This document shows positions 17,871 to 27,303 of a stretch of 64,000 bases of DNA, piece after piece. Where the stretch lies: positions 1 through 64,000 of the forward strand of contig CAYJKQ010000004.1 of NCBI GenBank assembly GCA_964370815.1. Direction: 5' to 3'. The notes under the pieces are model-generated. The model saw only the letters and a list, made by a program, of their open reading frames with translations, did not search any database and was not told the origin of the DNA. A program made the translations under genes and the position numbers. How positions within the stretch are numbered: the stretch's first letter is position 1; every line of letters begins with the position of its first letter. This stretch comes from UBA12087 sp964370815. Its GTDB lineage: Bacteria > Chloroflexota > Anaerolineae > Anaerolineales > Villigracilaceae.

Positions 17871-18845
17871 TCACTTTTTTCTTTTTAGGAGAGTAACCAC
17901 CAGTATTCCCACCAGCACAAAACCGCCAATGAAAGCCAAAGAATAGCCTGCCGCTCCAAAAAATGCACCCAGCCCAGTTAAAATCCCCGAAAGAAGGTTA
18001 TAAGTTGGACCTCCCGGAATTTCACCTGGTACTGGCGTAGCATTCGGAAAAGGTTTATCCACCGGGATCTGGCTGCCAGCAGGAAAAGTTTGTGCATAAG
18101 CTAGAATATCACGTCCATCTTCAGGTTTCCAACCCAGATCATAACCGATGGGCATATCTGTTCCAGCAACTCCAAACCGGGTACGGTGCAAAAAACGCCA
18201 AGGATCACGTTTTGCCACCGAACCCAGGTATTCATCAATTCCTTCTGTATGGAAAATGATAAGCTTGCCATCATCACCATGGCATGCAATACAATTGGAT
18301 TGATAAAGGGATTTACCATTTTCCAGATTCTCGTTCACCACTTGCAAAGAAATCGGGTCAATGAACTGCTGATCGTCAATCGTACCAAATTTCAGGAAAG
18401 CAGCTACCTTTAACAGATTTGTGTCATTGATAAAAATGGAAAAATCGTGAGCAGGATCCTTACCACCTTTTAAATGATTAACTATCTCACTCAAACTCAG
18501 GTTTGCTGATAATTTCATGACATTTGGGAAACTTGTCAGGTGAGAGCCAGACCCATACGCACCCTCCACACCCAGATAATCCCAGCCATGACATTCAGAA
18601 CAGCGCCATGTGTCCATCCCTGTACGGCTATTTGTGGATTGACGCGACCAGATCGGCATATTTCCCGTAGGTGTTATGTTATCCAGATTAGCAAACCACT
18701 TATCGTACAGTTGTGCTCCTGTGACAATGTCAGCATCCGTGGGAGTCTCAGTTTGGGCAAACACCAGGTTCACAGAAATCACAGCAAGGAAAATAATAAA
18801 GACAGCAAATAGCAAATAGATATAACTTCTAGGCTTCACAAGCAT
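17871..18845 (-). CDS. Diheme c-type cytochrome, first gene of the ACIII operon
   Basis: This 324-aa protein has a signal/anchor at the N-terminus (YLLFAVFIIFLAVISVNLVFAQ), heme motifs CSECH and CIACH, and a C-terminal transmembrane helix ending LLKRKK. The start at 18845 follows GGAGGAGAAGT. As promoter-proximal gene of the ACIII cluster, divergent from the caa3 operon, it may shuttle electrons between the two complexes. It is not one of the canonical Act subunits. Confidence 0.85.
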   Translation of the reverse strand: MLVKPRSYIYLLFAVFIIFLAVISVNLVFAQTETPTDADIVTGAQLYDKWFANLDNITPTGNMPIWSRQSTNSRTGMDTWRCSECHGWDYLGVEGAYGSGSHLTSFPNVMKLSANLSLSEIVNHLKGGKDPAHDFSIFINDTNLLKVAAFLKFGTIDDQQFIDPISLQVVNENLENGKSLYQSNCIACHGDDGKLIIFHTEGIDEYLGSVAKRDPWRFLHRTRFGVAGTDMPIGYDLGWKPEDGRDILAYAQTFPAGSQIPVDKPFPNATPVPGEIPGGPTYNLLSGILTGLGAFFGAAGYSLAFIGGFVLVGILVVTLLKRKK

Positions 18846-19018
18846 ACTTCTCCTCCAAATTGCATAATCGCTGATCAAGATAATGTTTTTTCGGGGTAAA
18901 ACCTGTAACCAAATCGATTAAAATTGATAATTAGTAATTTTCTACATCAAATTATACATGATTACGTAAATTTATCCAATTTATTTTATATTAAGCTAAT
19001 TTTACCTGAAATGTACTT

Positions 19019-19024
19019 TATAAT
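19019..19024 (+). promoter_or_regulatory. Possible -10 element for the caa3 oxidase operon
   Basis: A consensus TATAAT lies 75 bases ahead of coxB in the 254-base region shared with the divergent ACIII operon. No good -35 hexamer is seen at 16-18 bases, so an activator or another sigma factor may be used. Confidence 0.35.
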
Positions 19025-19099
19025 TAGACAATAGTTATTTGTAAGGTCAATCTACAATTCCTTTTCTCCTTTATGTTTGAACATAAGGAATAGAAATTC

Positions 19100-20101
19100 A
19101 TGAGACATTTTATTGTTGTTGCCATACTAGTCATCCTTTTTACTGTCCTTGTTTACACCGGGTTAAATAGTTTAGGATTATTACCTGTGCAGGCAAGCGC
19201 CCAAGCTGTATCCATTGATAACCTTTTCCAGATCCATATTGGTCTAATTTCGTTCCTATTTGCTCTGATCGTCGGTATCATGGTGTACAGCTTGATCGTT
19301 TTTCGACGAAAAAAAGGAGAAACCGGAGATGGAGCTCATATCGTAGGCAACACAACCCTGGAAATTGCATGGACGATCCTTCCCTTATTTATAGTAATTT
19401 TCCTGGCTTATATGGGGGCTTACTCGCTGGGAGAAATCCGGAGGATTGACATGTCTGCCCTGCAAGTAAAAGTCACTGCCGGTCAATGGTACTGGCAATT
19501 TCAATACCCGGAATACGGTGTCTCATCCACAGAACTATATCTGCCCGTAAACCGTCAGGTTGTCCTGCGAATGAGTAGTAATGATGTGATCCACTCTTTT
19601 TGGGTTCCTGAGTTTCGGGTAAAACAGGATATTGTACCTGGTCAGGTAACAGAATTACGTATTACGCCAACTCTAGCGGGAAATTACAAAGTTCTATGCG
19701 CTGAACTTTGTGGGGCTTCACATGCCTATATGGAAGGTCTGGTCATGGTGGTGGACCTCGCCAATTTTGAAAATTGGATCGCAGATCAACAAGCGACTGT
19801 TGATGTCGATCCTGTTCTGCATGGTCAGCTATTAGTTCAACAATACGGTTGTACCACCTGCCATTCTTTGGATGGATCCATTAAGATCGGACCATCCTGG
19901 AAAAATCTGTACGAATCCACAGTACCACTTGCTGGTGGTTCGACCATTCTCGCAGACCATGCTTACCTGATCTCTTCAATTTTAGAACCCAATCTATATA
20001 TTCATCAAGGATATCCACCTAATGTAATGCCTACCTTTAACGAAATTCTTGATCAAACCCAGGTGGAATCCATCGTAGCATTCATTGAAAGTTTAAAATG
20101 A
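19100..20101 (+). CDS. coxB: caa3-type cytochrome c oxidase subunit II with C-terminal cytochrome c
   Basis: This 333-aa protein has two N-terminal transmembrane helices and a cupredoxin domain with the CuA site in CAELCGASHAYM. A C-terminal cytochrome c domain carries CTTCH and a ligand Met in NVMPTFNE. The fused cytochrome makes this a caa3-type oxidase that can take electrons from a membrane cytochrome or ACIII directly. It starts the plus-strand operon, with AAGGAATAG before the ATG; coxA follows after 10 bases. Confidence 0.95.
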   Translation: MRHFIVVAILVILFTVLVYTGLNSLGLLPVQASAQAVSIDNLFQIHIGLISFLFALIVGIMVYSLIVFRRKKGETGDGAHIVGNTTLEIAWTILPLFIVIFLAYMGAYSLGEIRRIDMSALQVKVTAGQWYWQFQYPEYGVSSTELYLPVNRQVVLRMSSNDVIHSFWVPEFRVKQDIVPGQVTELRITPTLAGNYKVLCAELCGASHAYMEGLVMVVDLANFENWIADQQATVDVDPVLHGQLLVQQYGCTTCHSLDGSIKIGPSWKNLYESTVPLAGGSTILADHAYLISSILEPNLYIHQGYPPNVMPTFNEILDQTQVESIVAFIESLK

Positions 20102-20111
20102 CGGAGACAAG

Positions 20112-21944
20112 ATGAAAAAATTTTTCTCACTCGGTTTGATCCGAGGGCTCATTTGGCAAATTATGGGTACGGGCATTGGTGTAGGATTTGTAACCCTAAT
20201 CAGAGTCCTTATAGGACTTCCAACCTGGAAAGCTGAACCTGCAACAGTTTTCGGAGCACTTTTAGGGGTGATCTTCTTCCTGGTGGGTATAGGCGCATTT
20301 TCCGATTGGTATAAGATGGCCAAGGGTGAGGAAGTCGAGGAGATGCCAGACGAGTCGCGTCTGGGTTGGAGACGGTATCTGGGAGTGTCATTGGATCACA
20401 AAATCATTGGGATCCAATATATGGTGCTGGCAATCATCCTAATGGGAGTCGGGGGCATATTTGCTCTAATTTTCCGAACTGAGCTGGCTGAAACTGGTAT
20501 GCAATTCCTTACATTGATTGAATACAATACATTAATGTCTCTGCATGGTATTGTAATGATCGTATCCATCCTAGTGGGGATTGCAGCAATAATGAATTAC
20601 ACAGTCCCTCTCTTGATCGGTGCCAGTGATATGGCGTTTCCACGCTTGAATGCGTTTTCATTCTGGATCGCTGTTCCTTCCGGTTTGGTGTTGCTATCCA
20701 GCATGTTCCTGGGAGGATTTGACACAGGCTGGACCGGGTATCCACCTTTATCGGTCCGCGCCCCACTAGGTATGCAGATGTTCTTTCTGGGTGTTGCGTT
20801 GGTTGGTTTCACATCCATTCTGGGGTCGATTAATATTATTGCGACAATAATTCGCCTGCGCACCAAAGGCATGACGCCTTTCCGAATGCCAATTTTCATC
20901 TGGGCTGCTATCGCAACCTCGATCATTAGTTTAACCGCCACCCAATTGATCGGTCTTTCCTTCGAGATGGTTATGTTCCAACGTTTGTTTGGTATGGGTT
21001 TCTTTGATCCGATCAAAGGTGGTAATCCCATCTTATTTCAGCACCTATTCTGGTTTTATTCCCACCCAGCTGTATATGTTTTTGTATTACCTGGACTTGG
21101 GATCATCAGCGAACTTCTGCCGGTCTTTGTCCGAAAACCACTTTTTGGCTACAAGTGGGTAGCGATGTCGTCCCTGGGAATTGCGTTGGTGGGGTTCCTG
21201 GTTTGGGGACATCATATGTTCACATCCGGCATGGCGGAATATCTGCGTGTCCCATTCATGTATAGCACACTGCTTGTTGCAATTCCAACCGGTGTTAAAT
21301 TCTTCTCCTGGGTGGCAACTCTTTGGCGAGGCAAGATAACTTTCCCTGTACCCATGCTTTTTATTCTAGCATCCATTATCGTTTTCCTGCTGGGAGGGCT
21401 TACTGGTCCTCCTAATGCAACAATTTCGACAGATCTTCATCTTCAGGATACTTATTATATAGTCGGCCATTTCCACGATACATTGTTCGGTGGTTTTATG
21501 TTTCCTTTCTTTGCTGCAGTCTACTACTGGTTCCCGAAAATGACCGGACGAAGATTAAATGAAAAATTGGGCAAAATTCATTTCTGGCTGGTTACCCCGT
21601 CATTCTTCGTTCTTTCACTTTGGATGATGCGCATTGGCTTGCTTGGGATGCGCCGAAGAATTGCAGATTATGATCCGGCTTTACAATTTCAAAACTATCA
21701 TTTGATTATGACCTATACGGGTTACTTCATTGCACTGGGTGTTCTGGTTTTCATAATCAATCTGATTTGGAGTGCAAAGAAAGGTGAGATCGCAACTGGG
21801 AATATCTGGAACTCCCGCTCACCCGAGTGGCAAGTTCCCTCACCCATGCCCATGCATAATTATGACAGGCAATTTGAGGTTGTTGGAGAACCTTATGATT
21901 ATGGACTCCCTGGCTCCAACTACATCAAGTTTGATGGAGAATAA
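20112..21944 (+). CDS. coxA: Heme-copper oxidase subunit I, A2-type
   Basis: This 610-aa catalytic subunit binds heme a, heme a3 and CuB. HLFWFYSHPAVYVFVLPG carries the CuB ligand His and the cross-linked Tyr, HHMFTSGM two more CuB ligands, and VGHFHDTLFGG the two heme ligands. The canonical Glu of HPEVY is replaced in YSHPAVY, the signature of the A2 subfamily (for example Rhodothermus caa3), where a Tyr-Ser pair serves the proton path. An extension of about 90 residues with two predicted helices precedes the conserved LDHKIIGIQYM start. Confidence 0.95.
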   Translation: MKKFFSLGLIRGLIWQIMGTGIGVGFVTLIRVLIGLPTWKAEPATVFGALLGVIFFLVGIGAFSDWYKMAKGEEVEEMPDESRLGWRRYLGVSLDHKIIGIQYMVLAIILMGVGGIFALIFRTELAETGMQFLTLIEYNTLMSLHGIVMIVSILVGIAAIMNYTVPLLIGASDMAFPRLNAFSFWIAVPSGLVLLSSMFLGGFDTGWTGYPPLSVRAPLGMQMFFLGVALVGFTSILGSINIIATIIRLRTKGMTPFRMPIFIWAAIATSIISLTATQLIGLSFEMVMFQRLFGMGFFDPIKGGNPILFQHLFWFYSHPAVYVFVLPGLGIISELLPVFVRKPLFGYKWVAMSSLGIALVGFLVWGHHMFTSGMAEYLRVPFMYSTLLVAIPTGVKFFSWVATLWRGKITFPVPMLFILASIIVFLLGGLTGPPNATISTDLHLQDTYYIVGHFHDTLFGGFMFPFFAAVYYWFPKMTGRRLNEKLGKIHFWLVTPSFFVLSLWMMRIGLLGMRRRIADYDPALQFQNYHLIMTYTGYFIALGVLVFIINLIWSAKKGEIATGNIWNSRSPEWQVPSPMPMHNYDRQFEVVGEPYDYGLPGSNYIKFDGE

Positions 21945-21949
21945 CAAAC

Positions 21950-22711
21950 ATGGCTGACTCAAACAAGAACTCTACTCTACGCCTGGGAATAATAATCTTC
22001 GGCATTCTCACCATTCTGACCTTAATGGAATTTGGCCTGGCAATATATTTAAATTCCTGGGGTTTACTTGCCCTTCTGGCCATCCTCAAAGCTGGATTGG
22101 TCGTGTACTATTACATGCATATTTATCGTTTGTTTGAACCAGATACGGAGACCAATCACCACTCTCAAGCTTATAAAATCGTGACCAACCGTCTGGGTTT
22201 ATGGCTTTTCATGCTTTCTGATGCCTTCATCTTTGGGGGGTTGTTGATCTCACGTTTTAACCTGATGGGGTTCACTCGACCCGAGTTGAGTCAACCGCTT
22301 GGTCTTGTGGTCACATCAGTTTTACTTGTCTCCTCATTTTTTGCGAATCGTGCAGAAACTTCAATGGCTATTGGAGATCGCAAACAATTCATTATCAGCA
22401 CTGCCATCACAATGGCGCTAGGCATTCTGTTCATCCTGGGTGTACTAGGTGTCGAATGGCAACTGGCTCCTTTCAAAGCTGCAGATGGTGTTCAAGGTGC
22501 TGTATTCTATTCAATGACCGGTTTCCATGTATTTCATGTCTTGACTGGCGTGATCTTCCTTGGTATTGTTTTGCGTAATGGAATTCACGGGCAATACTCG
22601 GAAGAGAAACATTGGGCTGTCGAGGCAGCAGCTGTCTATTGGCACTTTATAGATGTAGTCTGGATATTCTTTTATCCGGCTTTATATCTGATCGGAACAG
22701 TCATTATATAA
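21950..22711 (+). CDS. coxC: Cytochrome c oxidase subunit III with a subunit-IV-like N-terminus
   Basis: This 253-aa membrane protein has, in residues 1-65, two helices with LAILKAGLVVYYYMHIYRLF, which resembles prokaryotic subunit IV (lysine and Met-His in the second helix). From about residue 75 it is a subunit III, with FLMLSDAFIFGG-like, GFHVFHVLTGVIFLG and AAAVYWHFIDVVWIFFYP segments. No separate subunit IV gene follows. It is therefore read as a natural IV-III fusion, 5 bases after coxA. Confidence 0.88.
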   Translation: MADSNKNSTLRLGIIIFGILTILTLMEFGLAIYLNSWGLLALLAILKAGLVVYYYMHIYRLFEPDTETNHHSQAYKIVTNRLGLWLFMLSDAFIFGGLLISRFNLMGFTRPELSQPLGLVVTSVLLVSSFFANRAETSMAIGDRKQFIISTAITMALGILFILGVLGVEWQLAPFKAADGVQGAVFYSMTGFHVFHVLTGVIFLGIVLRNGIHGQYSEEKHWAVEAAAVYWHFIDVVWIFFYPALYLIGTVII

Positions 22712-22917
22712 AATAGAATGAAAAACTCCATCTCTTTCCTATGATGTATCTATTACATAGTCGTAAAAATGGATTTTCCGCATCCTAAAAAGGAGGGGCG
22801 CTTTTTCCCGGAAAGTAATTCTTATTTCCTAGCAATAAATTGGTGCATACTTTCGTTTGGATATTAATAATCACATTTTTTTAATTGAGGAATCAGCTTG
22901 ATATTGGGAGTTGTTGA

Positions 22918-23505
22918 ATGAATAAAAAATATGCTGTTATTGCTCTGACATGTATTGTGTTGCTAATAGCAGCTACCTACCTTTTATTTGACTCAACGAA
23001 TAGAACCAATCACAAATTCAATGGATCAATAATTGCACCTCCTGTTCCTGCAGCAAATTTCACTCTAACAAATCAAGATGGCAAATTAACCAGTTTAGGT
23101 GATATACACGGGAAATATTTATTAATATTCTTTGGATTCACATCCTGCACGGATGAGTGTCCTGCAACCATGGCCATATTAAGTCAGGCTCGAGACGGAC
23201 TTGGAGCGAACAAAGATCAGGCTCAAATTGTATTCATCACTACTGACCCCGCAAGAGATTCGCCTTCGGCTGTCAAAACTTTTATTAATCGTTTTGATCC
23301 AACATCCATTGGTCTTACAGGTTCTTTATCTGACCTCCAACCAGTCTGGAAGGATTATGGAGTAATGGTGATGGATGGAGGTGAAACACATTCGATCAGG
23401 GTATACCTTGTTGATCCTGAAGGTAATTGGCGTCTTACTTACGCACCCGCTTCCAATCCTCAGGAAATTGTTGACGATATTGAATTATTAATTCAAGGAT
23501 ATTGA
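22918..23505 (+). CDS. SCO1/SenC-family copper chaperone
   Basis: This 195-aa thioredoxin-fold protein has an N-terminal membrane anchor (ALTCIVLLIAATYLLF), the copper-binding CxxxC in SCTDECPATM and the third ligand His in GGETHSIRVYLVD. SCO proteins deliver copper to, or reduce, the CuA site of subunit II. It lies 206 bases after the oxidase genes; its stop overlaps the start of the next gene. Confidence 0.92.
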   Translation: MNKKYAVIALTCIVLLIAATYLLFDSTNRTNHKFNGSIIAPPVPAANFTLTNQDGKLTSLGDIHGKYLLIFFGFTSCTDECPATMAILSQARDGLGANKDQAQIVFITTDPARDSPSAVKTFINRFDPTSIGLTGSLSDLQPVWKDYGVMVMDGGETHSIRVYLVDPEGNWRLTYAPASNPQEIVDDIELLIQGY

Positions 23506-24008
23506 TCTTGAAAAAGGCATATTTCTGGCGTATCTTTGGATCGATGTTGGTTGGTCTGCTCATTTCTGGAATAGTCAGCGAAGTCGCATTTCAAAGTATG
23601 GGAAATACCATTAGCCGCCCGCCTCAATTTGTTGAGCTTGTCATTCCGGCTGGAACTTCGGAAAAAGTATCCAAAGGGGAAACTGTTGTACCCGATGGGA
23701 TGATTTTCATGGTAGGTGACACACTGGAGCTTATCAACCAGGATTCGATCGCCCACACGTTTGGTCCCTTATTCGTCCCTCCCGGATCAACTGCAAGTTT
23801 AAATCTGGATACACCCGAAAGCCTTGCCTTTTCCTGCTCTTTTGAACCTTCTCAATACTTTGGGTTGGATGTGCGTGAAGCATTATCGCCAGCCACCCGA
23901 ATAAATGGAATCCTTTTAGCGGGAATCCCCATGGGTCTATTACTGTCTGTTTACAGCGTGATTGCCTGGCCTTTCAAAAAACAAGCTGTAATTTCCCCAA
24001 CAAATTAA
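23502..24008 (+). CDS. Membrane-anchored cupredoxin-like protein
   Basis: This 168-aa protein starts at TTG 23502, overlapping the SCO stop. It has an N-terminal and a C-terminal transmembrane helix around a small beta domain. VGDTLELINQDSIAHTFGP and FVPPGSTASLNL are cupredoxin-like strands with a ligand His. AFSCSFEPSQYFGLD has the Cys but no following His, so a normal type-1 copper site is incomplete. Placement between SCO and SURF1 genes suggests a role in oxidase assembly or copper handling. I do not recognise a named family. Confidence 0.65.
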   Translation: MILKKAYFWRIFGSMLVGLLISGIVSEVAFQSMGNTISRPPQFVELVIPAGTSEKVSKGETVVPDGMIFMVGDTLELINQDSIAHTFGPLFVPPGSTASLNLDTPESLAFSCSFEPSQYFGLDVREALSPATRINGILLAGIPMGLLLSVYSVIAWPFKKQAVISPTN

Positions 24009-24040
24009 GATCTTTTTTTTTATTGGTAGAGTCAACACAA

Positions 24041-24805
24041 ATGTTTAAGAGTATGAAATTACTTTTTTCACCTGCCTGGATATGGACAACCTGCCTGGTG
24101 TTTCTTGCTATCCTACTCACAATTCGATTGGGTTTTTGGCAACTGGACAGGCTCGATCAAAATAATACCTTCAATTCACATATTCTTTCTGTGCAAGCCA
24201 TGCCTGATTTGAATCTTACAGAAAATATTTCGCGGTTTAACTTGACCGACATGGAATACAGGTCCGTAATTGCCTTGGGGCATTATGATTTTGACAATCA
24301 GGTTGTCATTCGCAATCAAGTATGGGTTCAATCCTGGGGAAATGAAATTGGATACACCATATTAACACCTCTCCTGATGCAAAATGGTCAGGCTGTTCTG
24401 GTACAACGAGGGTGGGTCCCCCTTTCCTACGATACACCTACATCCCTGCGAAGCTTTGATAAGTCAGGTGAAGTTTTAATAAAAGGGATCATCAGGTTAC
24501 CTCTGGAAAAAGGGGAAATGGGAGGAGGCGTTCCAGACCCAACCCTATTCCCCGGTCAGGAAGGTCTATTTTTTTGGAATAACGTTAACATTAAACGTAT
24601 CCAACAACAAATACCTTATGATATTCTCCCGATTTATATCCAACAAGCACCAACTCCGGATAATGAAATACTTCCCTACCAGAGTATCCCAAAACTGGAA
24701 TTGACAGATGAAGCACATTTAGGGTATGCAATTCAATGGTTCTTTTATGCTCTCCTATTGCTATTTGGGTATCCATTTTTCATCCAAAAACATCGAGAAA
24801 ATTAA
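24041..24805 (+). CDS. SURF1-family oxidase assembly protein
   Basis: This 254-aa protein has one helix at each end. The family start LGFWQLDRLDQ, the central YRSVIALGHYDFDNQVVIRN and VLVQRGWVPL and the C-terminal HLGYAIQWFFYALLLLFGY are SURF1 hallmarks. SURF1 helps insert heme a into subunit I. The ATG at 24041 is preferred over TTG at 24023. It closes the oxidase cluster. Confidence 0.9.
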   Translation: MFKSMKLLFSPAWIWTTCLVFLAILLTIRLGFWQLDRLDQNNTFNSHILSVQAMPDLNLTENISRFNLTDMEYRSVIALGHYDFDNQVVIRNQVWVQSWGNEIGYTILTPLLMQNGQAVLVQRGWVPLSYDTPTSLRSFDKSGEVLIKGIIRLPLEKGEMGGGVPDPTLFPGQEGLFFWNNVNIKRIQQQIPYDILPIYIQQAPTPDNEILPYQSIPKLELTDEAHLGYAIQWFFYALLLLFGYPFFIQKHREN

Positions 24806-24950
24806 TTCTAATAAAATTTACACAAACAGTAATATATTTCAAGATACCAGATCATCAATAATTCATTTCTCATAAACATTTCAGTTTTATCTGGAATTTT
24901 TGTGAGAAGTCCCATACAGAAATTAATCGTTTCCAAGTATACTAACCAAT

Positions 24951-25940
24951 ATGATTAGAATTACATGTTATATAGCCGCAATTCTTGTGGTCTTTTTGAC
25001 TTCCTGTGTTAATCCCAGCTTCACCACCCCAGGACAATCTTCCGTTAGCAGTAAATCCAATGGAATTGATACAACTTCTCAAGTTACCACCATTCAACCT
25101 TCCAAAAGTTTAGAATCATCGAATCCAACTTCCTCCCCTTCTTTAGAAACACAGACAATTCAAACAACAATTGAACCATCGGCAACGATCGATCAGCGAC
25201 AACCTGCGGAAGATTGGGAAAATTGGCCAGTGGTACCGAGGGTTTCCCCTTGGTTAAAGAAAGTTTATGCTCAGGGATTGGCAGATGGGAATGATCCCCA
25301 CAAATTCTCCAAAATTGGCGATTGCCAGAATGTCATATCACTTTTTCTTCCTTTCGACTTGCCCCCATATTACCGCCTGGGAGAAAAGTATTCCTACCTG
25401 ATACCTGCTATTGAGCAGTTCTCCGGTAGTTGGATGCGAGAAAGCCAGGCGGTTCGTGGAGGGTATAATGTTGCAAGTGTGCTGTCATCTTATTTTTCTG
25501 ATAAAGAAGTATGCGGAAATGATGAAACCCCGTTGGCGTGCGAATTCCGATTGAATGAACCCAGTATTGCCATCATCAGCATGGAGACATGGACATCCAA
25601 ACGCCCTCCTGAAGTATATGAGGGTTACTTAAGCCAGATCGTCGAATTTGTGTTGTCCCATAATGCGATACCAATTCTGTCAACCAAAGCAGATAATTTA
25701 GAAGGTGACCAAAGCATAAATGCTGCTGTAGCTCGGGTGGCTTACAAATATGATGTGCCTATGTGGAATTTTTGGGCTGCTGTCCACCCTCTCCCTTCAG
25801 CTGGTTTGACTGAGGACAATTTTCATCTGACAGTTGGAAAGAATTTTTTTGATGACCCAGAAGAGATGGAAAAAGCCTGGCCAGTACGCAACCTTACCGC
25901 GCTGCAAACGATTGATGCTGTTTGGCGTTCTGTGAAATAA
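24951..25940 (+). CDS. Lipoprotein with SGNH/GDSL-hydrolase-like domain
   Basis: This 329-aa protein has a lipoprotein signal with lipobox LTSC (Cys19), then about 70 residues rich in Ser, Thr and Pro. The domain from about residue 85 has a possible N-terminal active-site block (SKIGDCQNVIS), a middle block AIISMETWTSKR and a late DNFHLT that could supply the catalytic Asp-His. These match SGNH hydrolases only loosely. Substrate unknown; it probably sits on the outer face of the membrane. Confidence 0.6.
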   Translation: MIRITCYIAAILVVFLTSCVNPSFTTPGQSSVSSKSNGIDTTSQVTTIQPSKSLESSNPTSSPSLETQTIQTTIEPSATIDQRQPAEDWENWPVVPRVSPWLKKVYAQGLADGNDPHKFSKIGDCQNVISLFLPFDLPPYYRLGEKYSYLIPAIEQFSGSWMRESQAVRGGYNVASVLSSYFSDKEVCGNDETPLACEFRLNEPSIAIISMETWTSKRPPEVYEGYLSQIVEFVLSHNAIPILSTKADNLEGDQSINAAVARVAYKYDVPMWNFWAAVHPLPSAGLTEDNFHLTVGKNFFDDPEEMEKAWPVRNLTALQTIDAVWRSVK

Positions 25941-26071
25941 TTATTTTTTCAGGAAAGTAAACTCATGTGAGTATAGAAAGGAAAAATCAATTGAATCTAC
26001 AGAGATAGAACAATCCTTTTCAGGGTTTATTGTTAAGTCAGTTTTTTTCGTCTTTTCAAGAGGAGACAACC

Positions 26072-27103
26072 ATGAGAATTAATTTCGGTATGTGGAAGAC
26101 AGCTTTATCCACTCTGGTTAAAATGGAAAGTAAAGAAGAATGGGATCAACTTGATGTAGTATCCAAATGGTTGATCGCCACTCGCTCCGGAGTTACAATA
26201 GTGACTATTTACTCGTGTTTGATAGCAGGGATATTGGCATATCGCGATCAGAAATTTATCTTAATCCCCTGGATGATCATAACATTGGGTTTATTCATCG
26301 CACACGGTACCAACAATCTACTGAATGATTATACTGACTTCTCTCGTGGTGTGGATGCTGATAATTATTTCCGTACACAATACGGCGTACACCCTCTCTT
26401 CCAGAAATTCTGGACAAAGAAACAACAATTAACCTGGTTTGTTATCAGTGGTGTAATAGCAACCCTGAGCGGTATTTATGCTCTCATTTTCACAAATTTT
26501 TCGCCAATTATTATTGGTCTTTTCATTTTTGGAGCAATAGTTTTATTATTTTATACCTGGCCGCTAAAGTACATTGCTCTTGGAGAGGTATCCATATTTC
26601 TCATCTGGGGACCAATTATGGTTGCTGCTGTATATTTGGTTCTAAGCAAAGGATGGACTGATGATATTTGGCAGATAGCTCTCGCTGGAGTACCCTTTGG
26701 ATTAAGTGTTGTCAGTATCAACCTTGGAAAGCATATTGATAAATCTGGTGAAGATAAGAAGAAACATGTCAATACATTACCTGTCGTGATCGGCGAAAAA
26801 GCAGCCAGGTATGTAAATATGTTCGTTCTATTAATGATCTATGTTGTCATATTCTATCTAATTTTCATCACCCATTATTTTTCCCCCATAATGTTGATCG
26901 TAATGTTGGCGGGTAAACGCTGGTTATATGCATTTGGAGCATTAACAAAACCGCGCCCTTCTGAACCACCCAAGGAATGGCCAGGTTGGCCAACATGGTT
27001 CTCAGGTTTTGCTTTTTACCACAATCGTCTCTTTGGAGACCTTTTCTTGATAGGTTTATTATTGGATACCTTCCTGCGAATTTTCCTGGGTAATTTCTGG
27101 TAA
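26072..27103 (+). CDS. UbiA-family prenyltransferase (MenA-like)
   Basis: This 343-aa membrane protein has about nine hydrophobic segments and two acidic motifs that bind Mg-prenyl diphosphate: NNLLNDYTDFSRGVDAD and KHIDKSGEDKKKH. The first resembles MenA (dihydroxynaphthoate prenyltransferase, menaquinone synthesis) more than heme O synthase. The start at 26072 follows AGAGGAGAC; the frame open from 26030 is not needed. A menaquinone role would fit the quinol-using complexes nearby, but other UbiA acceptors cannot be excluded. Confidence 0.8.
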   Translation: MRINFGMWKTALSTLVKMESKEEWDQLDVVSKWLIATRSGVTIVTIYSCLIAGILAYRDQKFILIPWMIITLGLFIAHGTNNLLNDYTDFSRGVDADNYFRTQYGVHPLFQKFWTKKQQLTWFVISGVIATLSGIYALIFTNFSPIIIGLFIFGAIVLLFYTWPLKYIALGEVSIFLIWGPIMVAAVYLVLSKGWTDDIWQIALAGVPFGLSVVSINLGKHIDKSGEDKKKHVNTLPVVIGEKAARYVNMFVLLMIYVVIFYLIFITHYFSPIMLIVMLAGKRWLYAFGALTKPRPSEPPKEWPGWPTWFSGFAFYHNRLFGDLFLIGLLLDTFLRIFLGNFW

Positions 27104-27266
27104 ATCGGTTAAAATTGATGACAAGTAAAAAATTATCCAACGATTTCTATACGATTATGTCAGGACCACATAAAATAAGTTGACTTTCAGAGCAAATCGT
27201 TTTATACTTTTTAAAGGAACAAATCGCTTATGAATGTATTGGTGAGACATTTTGATTGAGTTTTAT

Positions 27267-27303
27267 GAAAGGCATGCTTTATTTTGCGTGCCTTTCAATT
27301 TTT
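27267..27303 (+). terminator. Intrinsic terminator downstream of the UbiA-family gene
   Basis: GAAAGGCATGC (27267-27277) pairs with GCGTGCCTTTC (27286-27296) with one G-T wobble, followed by AATTTTTT. It lies 163 bases after the stop, so the transcript has a long 3' tail, or a small RNA ends here. Confidence 0.75.
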
